A stretch of 64,000 nucleotides of DNA from Filomicrobium insigne (GTDB lineage Bacteria; Pseudomonadota; Alphaproteobacteria; Rhizobiales; Hyphomicrobiaceae). The notes under the pieces were generated by a model. That model was not told the origin of the DNA, ran no database searches, and worked only from the letters and a program-made list of their open reading frames with translations. The stretch spans positions 1 to 64,000 of the forward strand of contig NZ_FNJC01000005.1 in NCBI RefSeq assembly GCF_900104305.1, read 5' to 3'. The number at the start of each line of letters is the position of its first letter. The first letter of the stretch is position 1. Shown one piece after another: positions 25,929 through 35,696 of the stretch. A program made the position numbers and the translations under genes.

Positions 25929-27818
25929 TCAGGTCCCTGTGCGCTGCCGCGAACCGCGCGAGCCTTGCGAAGGCCTCTCTGCTGTTTCTTCAAAGAGTTC
26001 AACCAGCTTGTCCGTCATGGCACCCGCCAACTCACTGGGATCGGTAATCGTCACAGCGCGACGATAATAGCGCGTCACATCATGCCCGATGCCAATAGCG
26101 ATCAACTGAACCGGACTCTTGGTCTCGATCTCCTCGATCACGCGCCGAAGATGCATCTCCAGATACTGTCCGGCATTCACGGACAACGTAGAGTCATCAA
26201 CCGGCGCACCGTCAGAGATCATCATCAGAATGCGGCGTTGTTCCGGCCGCGCTAACAGACGTTTATGCGCCCAGGCCAGCGCTTCACCGTCAATATTTTC
26301 CTTGAGAAGTCCTTCACGCATCATCAGCGCGAGCGCTCTCTTTGAGCGCCGCCACGGAGCATCAGCCTTCTTGTAGACGATATGGCGCAAGTCGTTGAGA
26401 CGTCCGGGGTTGGCCGGTTTGCCATCATTCAACCATTGCTCACGCGACTGACCACCCTTCCAGGCTCGCGTTGTAAAGCCCAGAATTTCGACTTTGACCC
26501 CACACCGTTCCAACGTCCGCGCTAGGATGTCGGCACACATCGCCGCAACCATGATCGGCCGGCCACGCATCGACCCGGAATTGTCGAGCAGCAGCGTCAC
26601 AACCGTGTCGCGGAACTCGGTGTCGCTTTCCTGTTTGAACGAAAGGGGGAACATCGGATCCACGACAACGCGCGTTAGCCGCGCGACATCAAGCACCCCT
26701 TCTTCGAGGTCAAAGTTCCAAGCCCGGTTCTGCTGCGCCAGAAGCCGACGTTGCAAACGGTTCGCAAGCCGCGCCACGACGCTCGACAAACTCCGCAGCT
26801 CTTTATCGAGAAACCCTCTCAGGCGATCGAGCTCTTCCGGGCTCGACAAGGTATCAGCGGCGACTTCCTCATCGAACTCGCGCGTAAAGACCTTGTAGCC
26901 GAACCATTCCGGATCATCGAGAACAGAGACGTTCGGACGCCACGAGTCAGGTGTATCAGCTTCCTCTTCGCTATCGAACTCGCCATCGAATTCTTCAGCA
27001 GCCGATTGCTCGCCGCTTTCCTGCATGTCACCGACATCGTTGTCGGAATGCTGCTGCGGTGTCGCTTCGTCCTGGCCGTCGCCTTCTTCCCCAGACTCCT
27101 GGTCCTGCTCCTCACCACCCTCGGAATTATCGCGAGCCTCTTCCTGCTCTTCCGTTTCGCTTTGTAATTGCGAAGCGTTGTCCGCGATATCGAGCGCCTC
27201 CAGGAGATCGAGCATCACCTGCGCAAAATTCTCCTGATCCTCGACCAGCTCATTCATGCGATCAAGAACGGTCCCAGCGCGTCCTTCAACCCAAGGCCGC
27301 CACGCCTCTACGAGACCGCGGGTACTTTCCGGAGGTGCACGACCTGTCAAACGCTCACGTACGATCAGCGCCAACGCTTGATCAAGCGGCCCATCCTCGC
27401 GGCTTTGCAGCACCGCAAAACGCCCATGCGAATAAAAGTCTTCAATCTTGGCGGCGAGATTATTGGCCATACCGGGCATGCGGGATGCACCGACTGCCTC
27501 GACGCGGGCCTGTTCCACAGCCTCAAAGACGGCCCGTGCATCACCCTGGGTCGGCGCGAGTTTGAGATGCAAACGCTGATCGTGGCACGCTGCTTGGAGC
27601 GCTAGCGAGTCCGCCCAACCACGCATAACCGCGATTTCACGCTTGTCGGGCAAACGCGACGGCTCAGGCAGCTTAATCGAGGTTTCCGTGATCTGCGGCC
27701 CACCCGGACCAAAATCCACCCCGATATCGCGCTTCCCCGCAACCGCACGCGCGCACGTCGCGACAGCGCGTTTCAGCGGCTCGACAGGGGCCTGCTTTTT
27801 GTTCGAGCGGCCTGCCAT
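25929..27818 (-). CDS. cobT: Aerobic cobaltochelatase subunit CobT
   Basis: The 629 aa subunit of the ATP-dependent cobaltochelatase CobNST, which inserts cobalt into hydrogenobyrinic acid a,c-diamide in aerobic B12 synthesis. The N-terminal domain ([21 protein letters not shown]) leads to a strongly acidic central stretch (about 215-290, Glu/Asp/Gln-rich) and a C-terminal von Willebrand A domain with the MIDAS motif [13 protein letters not shown]. It is eight bp behind cobS. The large subunit CobN is not in the window, as is common when cobST and cobN are unlinked. Confidence 0.96.
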   Translation of the reverse strand: MAGRSNKKQAPVEPLKRAVATCARAVAGKRDIGVDFGPGGPQITETSIKLPEPSRLPDKREIAVMRGWADSLALQAACHDQRLHLKLAPTQGDARAVFEAVEQARVEAVGASRMPGMANNLAAKIEDFYSHGRFAVLQSREDGPLDQALALIVRERLTGRAPPESTRGLVEAWRPWVEGRAGTVLDRMNELVEDQENFAQVMLDLLEALDIADNASQLQSETEEQEEARDNSEGGEEQDQESGEEGDGQDEATPQQHSDNDVGDMQESGEQSAAEEFDGEFDSEEEADTPDSWRPNVSVLDDPEWFGYKVFTREFDEEVAADTLSSPEELDRLRGFLDKELRSLSSVVARLANRLQRRLLAQQNRAWNFDLEEGVLDVARLTRVVVDPMFPLSFKQESDTEFRDTVVTLLLDNSGSMRGRPIMVAAMCADILARTLERCGVKVEILGFTTRAWKGGQSREQWLNDGKPANPGRLNDLRHIVYKKADAPWRRSKRALALMMREGLLKENIDGEALAWAHKRLLARPEQRRILMMISDGAPVDDSTLSVNAGQYLEMHLRRVIEEIETKSPVQLIAIGIGHDVTRYYRRAVTITDPSELAGAMTDKLVELFEETAERPSQGSRGSRQRTGT

Positions 27819-27826
27819 CTGGCGCC

Positions 27827-28828
27827 TCAGCCCAAAGCTACGTTGGCGGCGCTTTCCGGCAGGTCTTCACCGAACGAACGCTGATAGAATTCAGCCACCA
27901 CAGGACGTTCCAACTCGTCGCATTTGTTCAGGAATGAGAGCCGGAACGCAAAGCCGACATCATTGAAGATCTCAGCATTCTCAGCCCACGTGATAACAGT
28001 ACGCGGACTCATCACCGTCGACAGGTCACCGTTGATGAACGCCTGGCGTGTGAGATCGGCGACGCGCACCATGTTGCTGATCGTCTTACGCGACTCAGCC
28101 GACTTGGCCATCGACTTGACCTTCGATAGGATGATCGCGACCTCATCGTCATGCGGCAGATAGTTCAACGTGACAACGATCGACCAACGGTCCATCTGAC
28201 CTTGGTTGATCTGCTGCGTACCGTGATAGAGACCCGAGGTGTCACCAAGCCCGATCGTGTTTGTCGTCGAGAACAGTCGGAACGCCGGATGCGGCCGGAT
28301 CACTTTCGACTGATCTAGGAGCGTCAGCTTGCCGGACACTTCCAAAACACGCTGAATAACGAACATAACATCTGGCCGGCCGGCATCGTATTCATCGAAG
28401 ACCAAAGCCGTATTCGACTGCAGCGCATACGGCAGGATGCCTTCGCGAAACTCAGTGATTTGTTTGCCGTCCTTAAGGACAATCGCATCCTTACCGACAA
28501 GATCGATACGCGAAACATGGCTATCCAGATTCACCCGGATGCAAGGCCAGTTAAGGCGTGCCGCAACCTGCTCGATGTGCGTAGACTTACCCGTACCGTG
28601 ATAGCCCTGGATCATCACGCGCCGATTGTGTTTGAAGCCTGCCAGAATGGCGAGCGTCACGTCGCGATTGAAGACATAGTCTGCGTCAACGTCAGGAACG
28701 TGTTCATTCGACTTCGCGTACGCGGGGACCTCAAGATCGCTATCGATCCCGAAGACCTGACGCGCCGAAACCGTCATATCGGGCAAGAGTGTATCTGCTG
28801 AACTCGTATCTAATGATTGCACGGGCAT
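27827..28828 (-). CDS. cobS: Aerobic cobaltochelatase subunit CobS
   Basis: MoxR/AAA+-type ATPase of 333 aa, the normal CobS length. It shows Walker [14 protein letters not shown], Walker [13 protein letters not shown] and the sensor region [12 protein letters not shown]. CobS forms hexameric rings with CobT and drives cobalt insertion by CobN. It directly precedes cobT in an operon. The start [18 protein letters not shown] is typical for Hyphomicrobiales CobS. Confidence 0.97.
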   Translation of the reverse strand: MPVQSLDTSSADTLLPDMTVSARQVFGIDSDLEVPAYAKSNEHVPDVDADYVFNRDVTLAILAGFKHNRRVMIQGYHGTGKSTHIEQVAARLNWPCIRVNLDSHVSRIDLVGKDAIVLKDGKQITEFREGILPYALQSNTALVFDEYDAGRPDVMFVIQRVLEVSGKLTLLDQSKVIRPHPAFRLFSTTNTIGLGDTSGLYHGTQQINQGQMDRWSIVVTLNYLPHDDEVAIILSKVKSMAKSAESRKTISNMVRVADLTRQAFINGDLSTVMSPRTVITWAENAEIFNDVGFAFRLSFLNKCDELERPVVAEFYQRSFGEDLPESAANVALG

Positions 28829-28928
28829 AATTGATTAGCTCGATCCAGTTTGTTTTCCGGGACTGGCAAGGAGAAGTCTTGACAGATTGAGTTTGAAGGC
28901 CCTGAGCGTGGGCAGCCATCACGGCGCT

Positions 28929-29573
28929 CTAAACAAGACCGACCTGTTTCAAGTAGTTATAGGCTTGAATGATCTCACGCAACTTGTCCTCTGAGCGACG
29001 GTCTCCGCCATTAGCATCAGGGTGGTGCTCTTTAACCAGGGCCTTGAACTTCGCCTTGATCTCTTCCTTCGTTGCAGATTGCGTCAGGTGCAGAGCATCA
29101 AGAGACTTCTTTTCCATCGGCTTCAGCTTACGCCGGCGCTCGGGTGCCTCCTTGCGCGCTTGTTGTGCGCGCCAGGCAAAAAAGCCATGCGGATCACGGG
29201 CTCGGCTCTCCGCGCTCTCAGGCGCGTGCTCGGCTTCCCGCTCACCATTCCCTTCAAATGCCGGGTTGTCGCCCATCTTCCAGGTCGGGCGATGGCCTGT
29301 CATCGCATCCTTCTGGAATTTGGCTACTTCGGTGTCCGACATTCCGTCAAAGTAGTTGTATGATGCGTTGTATTGGCGCACATGATCGACGCAGAAGAGA
29401 TAGTATTCACCGTCGCGGCCACGCCCCATCGGCGCACGATGGCGGCCGGCCTTGTCGCAGCCCTTCCATTGGCACGTCGGGGCCCCGGCAGTATGCTGCA
29501 CAGGATCGTTCGCCGACCTGCTACGCTTGGGTGCGACGCGGATTGAATCGAAGTATTTCGAACCGAGCTTCAT
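28929..29573 (-). CDS. DnaJ-like protein with C-terminal J domain
   Basis: The 214 aa protein has an unusual order: a Cys/His-containing N-terminal region (CQWKGCDKAGRHRAPMG ... FCVDHVRQYN, spacing compatible with a small zinc site) and a C-terminal J domain (about 155-214) with KALVKEHHPDANGGDRR, keeping the HPD tripeptide that stimulates Hsp70. No G/F region or DnaJ-type zinc fingers are present. It is about 100 bp upstream of cobS on the same strand and divergent from bolA. Probably an Hsp70 co-chaperone with a dedicated client. Confidence 0.9.
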   Translation of the reverse strand: MKLGSKYFDSIRVAPKRSRSANDPVQHTAGAPTCQWKGCDKAGRHRAPMGRGRDGEYYLFCVDHVRQYNASYNYFDGMSDTEVAKFQKDAMTGHRPTWKMGDNPAFEGNGEREAEHAPESAESRARDPHGFFAWRAQQARKEAPERRRKLKPMEKKSLDALHLTQSATKEEIKAKFKALVKEHHPDANGGDRRSEDKLREIIQAYNYLKQVGLV

Positions 29574-29697
29574 GGACCGAAGTATGATCTTTCGTTAGGG
29601 GGTGCACAAGGTTACAGGGGCGACACCCAGCGACGAAGTAAGTGCCTGAAATGCATTCAGACCGCGTAATTCCTACACAACAACTAAGAGGACAAGA

Positions 29698-29973
29698 ATG
29701 AGCATCGAAAGTCAGATGCGTGAGAAGCTGTTGATCGCTTTGGAACCAACGCGATTAGATATCATAAACGAGAGCGAACTGCATGCCGGTCACCGCTCAT
29801 CACCAGGCACCGGAAACAGCCATTTTCGCCTACTCATTGTCTCCCCCGTCTTCGCTGGTAAAAGCCGCGTTGATCGACATCGTCTAGTAAACACGATTTT
29901 AGCCGATGAACTCGCCGGCAGCGTCCACGCCCTCGCTATGAAAACCTATGCGCCGGGCGAACAGCTCACCTGA
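29698..29973 (+). CDS. BolA-family protein
   Basis: A 91 aa BolA-like protein. The pattern MREKLLIALEPTRLDIINES, then HAGH, HFRLLIVSPVFAGKSRVDRHRLVN and VHALAMKTYAP is the full alpha-beta BolA fold with the conserved invariant His. BolA proteins partner monothiol glutaredoxins in Fe-S and iron handling. AAGAGGAC lies just before the ATG. Divergent from the DnaJ-like gene, and convergent with the CorC-like gene, whose stop codon is only 25 bp away. Confidence 0.93.
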   Translation: MSIESQMREKLLIALEPTRLDIINESELHAGHRSSPGTGNSHFRLLIVSPVFAGKSRVDRHRLVNTILADELAGSVHALAMKTYAPGEQLT

Positions 29974-29997
29974 CATTTATGCAAAGCTTTGAGCCGC

Positions 29998-31320
29998 CTA
30001 CCGCGCGGCAGGCGGCTCAACCGAAGCTTCAGCTCCACCGACCGCTCCGGCATCCGACTCAAGCGGCTTCACCCTGAGCGCCGCGATCCGGTTGCGATTC
30101 TTGCGCAGAATTTCGAAGCGATAACCGTAGAACGTGAAAACTTGTCCCGGCTCCGGAATGGTCTGCGCCTCGTGAATCACAAGTCCAGCAACCGTGGTCG
30201 CCTCATCGTCGGGCAGATCCCAGTCCATAAACCGGTTGAGATCGCGGATTGGCACAGAGCCATCGACGTTGACGGTATCATCGGCTTGCGGGCGAATGCC
30301 CATCTCCGGCGCGTCGTGTTCATCAACGATCTGTCCGACAATCTCCTCAAGAATATCTTCGAGCGTAATGAGACCTTGAACTTCACCGTACTCATCCACG
30401 ACCAAAGACATCTGTAACTTTTGTTTCAGGAACTGATTGAGTTGCTCCTTAAGCGTCGTCGTATCGGGAACAAACCAGGGCTGCGAAGCGAAACTCAGAA
30501 GATTGAGTTTCGTGACATCCCAGTCGACCTCGCTTAGCGCCGTCAAAAGATCTTTCGTATGCAGAATGCCGACGATATTCTCGGGCTCATCCTTCCATAT
30601 AGGAACGCGTGAGTACTGCGCCTTCACCACTTCTTCGACGATCTTTTCCGGCGGATCGTCCGCATTTACCATTTCCATCTTTGTCCGATGGATCATGATA
30701 TCGGCCACTTGCAAGCTGCTGAGATCAAGGATACCGCCAAGCATATGAGCATCGCCCTTGGCGACAGCACCTCCCTTGGTCTGGAGCTGAATCGTGCCTC
30801 GGATCTCTTGGTGCGCCGAAAGAATGTTAGCGTCGTCGTCCTCCCGTGTTGGAGTGAGCGAGAGAATAGCGCTGACAACAAGTTCCACCGCCCGTGTAAA
30901 AGGCCAGAGAGCCACGATCAAAAATTTCATGATCGGTGCTACAGCCAGCGAGATACGGTCAGCGTAAACGAGCGCGTACGTTTTCGGCAGCACCTCTGAA
31001 AAAATGACGACGAGCAACGTGATCGCAAGCGTCGCATAAGCGACGCCTACTTCCCCGAACAGATTAATGAGCAGGCTTGTCGCCAACGCCGAAGCAAGAA
31101 TGTTGACGAGGTTATTGCTGAGCAACACCGTCCCGATGATGCGTTCCGGTGCAGCCAGCATCTGATTGATCATCTGCGCCCGTACATTACCTTCGCTCTC
31201 CAAAGCATGCATGCGCGCGCGCGACGCTGTCGTCAGGGCTGTCTCAGAACCTGAAAAGAAGGCCGAGAGCGCCAACAGAAGAAATATGGCAAGAAGGGTG
31301 AGGAGGAGTTCTATGGCCAT
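29998..31320 (-). CDS. CorC/HlyC-family membrane transporter (CNNM-like)
   Basis: The 440 aa protein has an N-terminal DUF21/CNNM membrane domain with about four helices (ELLLTLLAIFLLLALSAFFS ... SGSETALTTASRARM), a central pair of CBS domains (about 205-330, with VPIWKDEPENIVGILHTKDLL and LVVDEYGEVQGLITLEDILE) and a C-terminal CorC_HlyC domain (about 345-425). The family handles Mg or Co ions or tolerance to them; the older hemolysin name is misleading. It is downstream of aroB, 157 bp away, on the same strand. Confidence 0.94.
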   Translation of the reverse strand: MAIELLLTLLAIFLLLALSAFFSGSETALTTASRARMHALESEGNVRAQMINQMLAAPERIIGTVLLSNNLVNILASALATSLLINLFGEVGVAYATLAITLLVVIFSEVLPKTYALVYADRISLAVAPIMKFLIVALWPFTRAVELVVSAILSLTPTREDDDANILSAHQEIRGTIQLQTKGGAVAKGDAHMLGGILDLSSLQVADIMIHRTKMEMVNADDPPEKIVEEVVKAQYSRVPIWKDEPENIVGILHTKDLLTALSEVDWDVTKLNLLSFASQPWFVPDTTTLKEQLNQFLKQKLQMSLVVDEYGEVQGLITLEDILEEIVGQIVDEHDAPEMGIRPQADDTVNVDGSVPIRDLNRFMDWDLPDDEATTVAGLVIHEAQTIPEPGQVFTFYGYRFEILRKNRNRIAALRVKPLESDAGAVGGAEASVEPPAAR

Positions 31321-31476
31321 GTCTCTTTATGGGTTTGCATGATGCGTTTAAAGTCGGCGATAATCGATATTCGTACGTAGCGGACTGACGTAAGGTCCAC
31401 GCACGGAACTCGCAAGCTTACGCCCCGGAAAAAGAAGACGTCTGCCCCTTGAGAACCGCAAACATCTCAGAGCCGT

Positions 31477-32634
31477 TCAAGCCTGTGCCCCGATATTCTC
31501 ATCCAGGAATGCCGCTACGTCGTCACGTCCGACATCTCGCGTAACGAACGCTTGGCCGATGCCCCGGACAAGTACGAATGTCAAAAGTCCATCTTGTACT
31601 TTCTTGTCCTGCTCCATGAGTTGCAGGAGCCGCGCTGGCGTCGGCATCTCCCCACCGGGAATATCGCTTATCCGCGTCGGTAACCCAGCCGCCGCAAGGT
31701 GCGCAGTAACACGTGCTGCCGTTCCTGGAGCACAAAGCTTCAGTTTCTCCGACAAACGGAACGCGAGGCACATTCCAATCGAAACGCCTTCGCCATGAAG
31801 CAGGCGATCAGAATATCCCGTCCACGCTTCCAAAGCATGTCCGAATGTGTGCCCGAGGTTGAGCAAGGCCCGCTCGCCCGCTTCGCGTTCATCCGCAATA
31901 ACGATACGCGCCTTCATAGCAACGCTTGTCTCGATCGCATGCAGACGCGCTGGCAAGTCACCGTCGAACAGCTTTGACGCATTCGCTTCAAGCCAGTCGA
32001 AGAAATCCGCGTTGCCCAAGAGACCGTACTTGGCAACTTCGGCATAACCTGCGCGAAGCTCTCGATCCGGCAACGTTTCTAAAACATCGGTGTCAATGAT
32101 CACGAGGCTGGGTTGATGAAACGTACCGATCAGATTCTTGCCCTGCGGCGTATTGATCCCGGTCTTTCCGCCAACCGATGAATCGACCTGGGCAAGCAGA
32201 GAGGTGGGAACCTGCACAAAACGTACGCCGCGCCGCAGGATAGAAGCAGCGAAACCAGCGAGATCGCCGATCACGCCACCGCCCAGCGCAACCACCATAT
32301 CGCCCCGCTCAAGCTCCATTTCCAGAAGCTGCTCGCACAGCGGAGCCAATTGCGAGAAACTCTTCGACGCCTCACCGGCCGGCAAGACGATCGAGCCCTT
32401 CCACCGACCTTCAGCCTTAAGGCTCGCCTCGAGTTCACCCAGATGGTACGCGGCGACATTTGCATCGGTCACGATGCCACAACGCCCCTTACCGAGCCGG
32501 CCTGCGATCAGTCGACCACCCTGCCCCAGCTGGCCGGGCCCGAGCAAAATATCATAGGCGCGTCCTGGCAGCGCGACGCTCACCGTCCGTGAAACGTTCT
32601 GAGTTGCAGCGAGTGAATTGACGACAGTCGGCAT
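31477..32634 (-). CDS. aroB: 3-dehydroquinate synthase
   Basis: NAD- and metal-dependent second enzyme of the shikimate pathway, converting DAHP to 3-dehydroquinate. 385 aa. Motifs: ALGGGVIGDLAGFAASILRRG, VPTSLLAQVDSSVGGKTGIN, and the metal ligand region LNLGHTFGHALEAW with HGEGVSIG. It lies 70 bp downstream of aroK, the usual alphaproteobacterial aroK-aroB pairing. Confidence 0.98.
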   Translation of the reverse strand: MPTVVNSLAATQNVSRTVSVALPGRAYDILLGPGQLGQGGRLIAGRLGKGRCGIVTDANVAAYHLGELEASLKAEGRWKGSIVLPAGEASKSFSQLAPLCEQLLEMELERGDMVVALGGGVIGDLAGFAASILRRGVRFVQVPTSLLAQVDSSVGGKTGINTPQGKNLIGTFHQPSLVIIDTDVLETLPDRELRAGYAEVAKYGLLGNADFFDWLEANASKLFDGDLPARLHAIETSVAMKARIVIADEREAGERALLNLGHTFGHALEAWTGYSDRLLHGEGVSIGMCLAFRLSEKLKLCAPGTAARVTAHLAAAGLPTRISDIPGGEMPTPARLLQLMEQDKKVQDGLLTFVLVRGIGQAFVTRDVGRDDVAAFLDENIGAQA

Positions 32635-32704
32635 AAAAGTTTCCGAGTTGGCTGGCGACAGAGCGGCACCAGCTTAAGTTAGGGAGATAAGGCAGCTGTT
32701 CCTA

Positions 32705-33316
32705 TCAGACACCGGGCTGCGCTGCCAGAATAGGCGATTTCAGCAGTAAATTGATGATCTGGGTCACGATCTGATCATGCGGCTCATCACGACTTTCGGC
32801 GACAAGATCCGCCTCGGCATAGATCGGGGACCGCTCCTTAAGCAGCCGCTTCATAACAGCTTCCGGGTTGTCACCACGCAGAAGCGGTCGGCTGTCGCGG
32901 CGTCCGACACGGCGCAAAAGCACTGGTAAATCGGCCTTGAGCCAGACCGAAACCCCATTTTCACGGATGGCATCCCGCGTCTGGGCATTCATGAATGCCC
33001 CACCACCCGTTGCAAGCACCTGGGGTCCACCACTCAGAAGGCGGGCGATGACCTTACGCTCTCCTTCACGGAAGTGCTCTTCACCGTGATCTTGAAATAT
33101 CTCCGAGATGCTCTTGCCTGCTGCCTTTTCGATTTCGTCGTCGGCATCAGCAAAAGGCAAACCGAGCCGCTGAGCCAGACGGCGGCCAATTGCCGTCTTG
33201 CCGCATCCCATCATGCCAACCATCACGATCGACCGCTCACCGAGCGCCACGCGCAGTTTCTCGATTTGCGCCGCATCCATTCGCTTCGCCCGTCGCTGCA
33301 GACCGATTCGGATCAT
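32705..33316 (-). CDS. aroK: Shikimate kinase
   Basis: P-loop kinase phosphorylating shikimate at the 3-hydroxyl. Walker A MVGMMGCGKTAIGRRLA, the DxD-type FADADDEIEKAAG, and the GGGAFM glycine motif are visible. The ATG at 33316 with AGGA upstream gives 203 aa; another ATG at 33280 gives 191 aa; the frame to 33376 adds residues without family similarity. Operon with aroB. Confidence 0.96.
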   Translation of the reverse strand: MIRIGLQRRAKRMDAAQIEKLRVALGERSIVMVGMMGCGKTAIGRRLAQRLGLPFADADDEIEKAAGKSISEIFQDHGEEHFREGERKVIARLLSGGPQVLATGGGAFMNAQTRDAIRENGVSVWLKADLPVLLRRVGRRDSRPLLRGDNPEAVMKRLLKERSPIYAEADLVAESRDEPHDQIVTQIINLLLKSPILAAQPGV

Positions 33317-33514
33317 CGAATCCTGGCCCCTTGCACGGATGCTAAGCTGCCCTGTTTGCGAGAATCGAACCGACAATACATAATTGCTATCCTAACTGTT
33401 GCTGATCGGCTCTTCATCGCCACCAGCCGAAGATGGTAACCCACCATCGCGACGGCGCGCCATACTGCAGCCAATATAAACCGACAAGAAATTGATCGGG
33501 AGCAGACTAATCCA

Positions 33515-33760
33515 ATGCCCACTCTTTTTCGATTTTTGTTCGTCACGGGAACGCTCGTCGCCGCCGTGTTTGCCGGGCTTTATATTCTGGCGACCCGCTT
33601 CGAGCCCGAACCACGCCATACGGTCTACCGTCTCCAGGACGTCAAGACGAACGGGCCCATGCCGACGCGGGAGTCGCCGTCTGCGGACAATACCGGAGCG
33701 GCAAACCAGAACGAGGGTGCAAAGGATGCCGGAACTCCCCCCCCTGCGCAAACGGAGTAG
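33515..33760 (+). CDS. Small single-pass membrane protein
   Basis: An 81 aa protein with one N-terminal membrane helix (about 5-26, FRFLFVTGTLVAAVFAGLYIL) followed by ATRFEPEPR and a polar Pro/Ala/Asn-rich periplasmic tail. Proteins of this size and layout are conserved near aroK/xerD in Hyphomicrobiales; their function is unknown to me. The tail contains a C8 run at 33737-33744. It ends seven bases before the GTG start of the next gene, indicating an operon. Confidence 0.75.
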   Translation: MPTLFRFLFVTGTLVAAVFAGLYILATRFEPEPRHTVYRLQDVKTNGPMPTRESPSADNTGAANQNEGAKDAGTPPPAQTE

Positions 33761-33767
33761 CACCACC

Positions 33768-35678
33768 GTGCATTCGTCACTGGCCGGCCCCAAAAACCTT
33801 TCTGTTCTTACTCTTATAGCTCTTTCCGCATTTGTGCTGCCGGCCCAGGCTCAAGAAGGCTGGCCATGGCAGAACGAGCCGCGATATGACCGTCAACGCG
33901 CGCCTGCGGAACGTCCAACAGTTCCCGATTACGACACTCCGTATATGAAGCCGACGGGGACAGAACCGCCCAACAGCGGCTGGCAGGCACCTGCCGAAAC
34001 ACAACGTGGGCCCTCACAGCGCCCGCCGGCGAGTTATCAAGAAGGTCCGGCATTCCGCCCCCCTGTCACAGTCGAAAGTTCCGATCTGGCACCGGTAATG
34101 GCGGGCGATGGTTCGGGCTTACCTTATGAACTTTGGAACAAACTCGATTCAGCAACCTTCGAAAAGCTGCTCGCAGACATAGAGATCCCCCCCCGGTCAA
34201 ACGCACTCCACGGCCTCTGGCGCCGGTTGATGACAGCGGAAATTCGCGCCACCGGAGCAGGCGAAAGAGAGAGATTTGAAGCCATACGTTTGGAAGCGCT
34301 CTATCGCTCGGGCCTGACCGCAGACATGCAGCGCCTCATGCAATCATCCGCAACAAGCACACCAAGCCCGGCTATCTCCGTGCTCTTGGCCCGCGCCGCC
34401 ATCGCTGACGGCAATGATGACGAAGCCTGCAGCCAGACGCAGGGCTTTTTGCGCGACCTGGGACGCATGCCGCGGATGCTTGCCGGCGAAGCGGTGATGA
34501 TCTCAGGCTATTGTGTGACCCGCTCAGGCAATTCCAGCGCGGCTGGCGTAGCCGCAGGTTTTGCCCGCGAACAAGGCGTTGAGGAAGGAGCGGGACTGGC
34601 CGCCCTCGACGCGATCGCCCACGGCGGCAAGCCAAAGCTGAAATCTGGTCACCCTGTTTCGCTGATTGATTACAAGCTGCTTGCGAAAGCCGGTTACACT
34701 GACATCTCCGGTCTATTGCCAGGCGCTTCCCCGGCCCTGCTCGTCGCCCTCACGCGCGATCCGCAAGCCTCTTCAGACGTGCATCTGTCAGCCGGCGAGG
34801 CTGCGGCCCGGCTCAACGCAATAACGGCTGAAGAGCTCAGCGCGATTTACCGCAGAGCCGCGATGTCGGCGGCAACAACGGCCCAGGCCACTCCGCAAGC
34901 CGCAGGTGGAGGGTTCGGCTCTCAAAACCCTCATGTTGCGGCCGGAACGCCAGTTTATCGCGCCATACTCTTCCTGCAGGCGGAAACAGAGCAGACGCCA
35001 TTCCGCAAGGTGCGCGCGATCCGCACGTACCTGGACGAAGCCCGCCGCGCCAATCTTTATATCCCGGCTCTCCAAACGATGGGGCCGGCCGTCCAATCGA
35101 TGCGGCCCGTGCCGGAAATCAGCTGGTTCTCTGAAACCGCCATTGAAGTCCTATTGGCGAGCAATGAACCTCAAGTCGCCCGATCATGGCTGAACTTGAG
35201 CGATCCGGCGGACCCACGCGCGGCAGGCCAGCTCAATCATTGGCGCGCCTTGATCGATATTTCAGACGTGAATGGCGCCCGCCACGGCCAAAGCTTGGCA
35301 GCACTTGAGCATCTCGCTTTACGCGGCGTTTTTGTTCCCGATCAGTTGCATCGTATTGCCACAGTCCTCGACGCCCTGGACTACCAGATCCCCATTCCAC
35401 TCTGGGAAGCGGCGAGCCGCACACCTCAGCCGTCAACAGGCCATCTACCCGAAACCGGCGTACTTTCCAGGCTCCAGAACGCCGCGAAAGCTAAGGAATT
35501 CGGCCGGACCGTACTCCTAACTATGAACGCCCTCGGCCCCAAGGGAGCCGAAGGAGCACATATGATCGCGCTTGGTGATGCCATCCGTGCCCTCAAAAGT
35601 GCGGGCTTGGAGGCTGAAGCCCGCCGTCTCGGCTTTGAAGCGCTGTTTCCGGCTTGGCCACGCCAGGTCAGCGGCTAG
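33768..35678 (+). CDS. Periplasmic alpha-helical repeat-like protein
   Basis: I place the start at a GTG (33768) with GGAG nine bases upstream and just after the previous stop; this gives 636 aa with a clear signal peptide (LSVLTLIALSAFVLPAQAQ). The earlier part of the open frame overlaps the small membrane protein gene and is Arg/Ser-rich, unlike a real protein start; an ATG at 33726 is an alternative. After a Pro/Gln-rich stretch (about 30-90) the mature protein is helical and Ala/Leu-rich, resembling TPR-like repeat proteins, with no catalytic motif I recognise. It precedes xerD by 18 bp. Confidence 0.82.
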   Translation: MHSSLAGPKNLSVLTLIALSAFVLPAQAQEGWPWQNEPRYDRQRAPAERPTVPDYDTPYMKPTGTEPPNSGWQAPAETQRGPSQRPPASYQEGPAFRPPVTVESSDLAPVMAGDGSGLPYELWNKLDSATFEKLLADIEIPPRSNALHGLWRRLMTAEIRATGAGERERFEAIRLEALYRSGLTADMQRLMQSSATSTPSPAISVLLARAAIADGNDDEACSQTQGFLRDLGRMPRMLAGEAVMISGYCVTRSGNSSAAGVAAGFAREQGVEEGAGLAALDAIAHGGKPKLKSGHPVSLIDYKLLAKAGYTDISGLLPGASPALLVALTRDPQASSDVHLSAGEAAARLNAITAEELSAIYRRAAMSAATTAQATPQAAGGGFGSQNPHVAAGTPVYRAILFLQAETEQTPFRKVRAIRTYLDEARRANLYIPALQTMGPAVQSMRPVPEISWFSETAIEVLLASNEPQVARSWLNLSDPADPRAAGQLNHWRALIDISDVNGARHGQSLAALEHLALRGVFVPDQLHRIATVLDALDYQIPIPLWEAASRTPQPSTGHLPETGVLSRLQNAAKAKEFGRTVLLTMNALGPKGAEGAHMIALGDAIRALKSAGLEAEARRLGFEALFPAWPRQVSG

Positions 35679-35696
35679 GCTGCGGAGAAGCGCTCA

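Noticed and set aside
33492-33767. N-terminal extension of the periplasmic repeat-like protein
   Set aside because: The extension overlaps the small membrane protein gene and is Arg/Ser-rich; the GTG at 33768 with GGAG and an immediate signal peptide is a better start.
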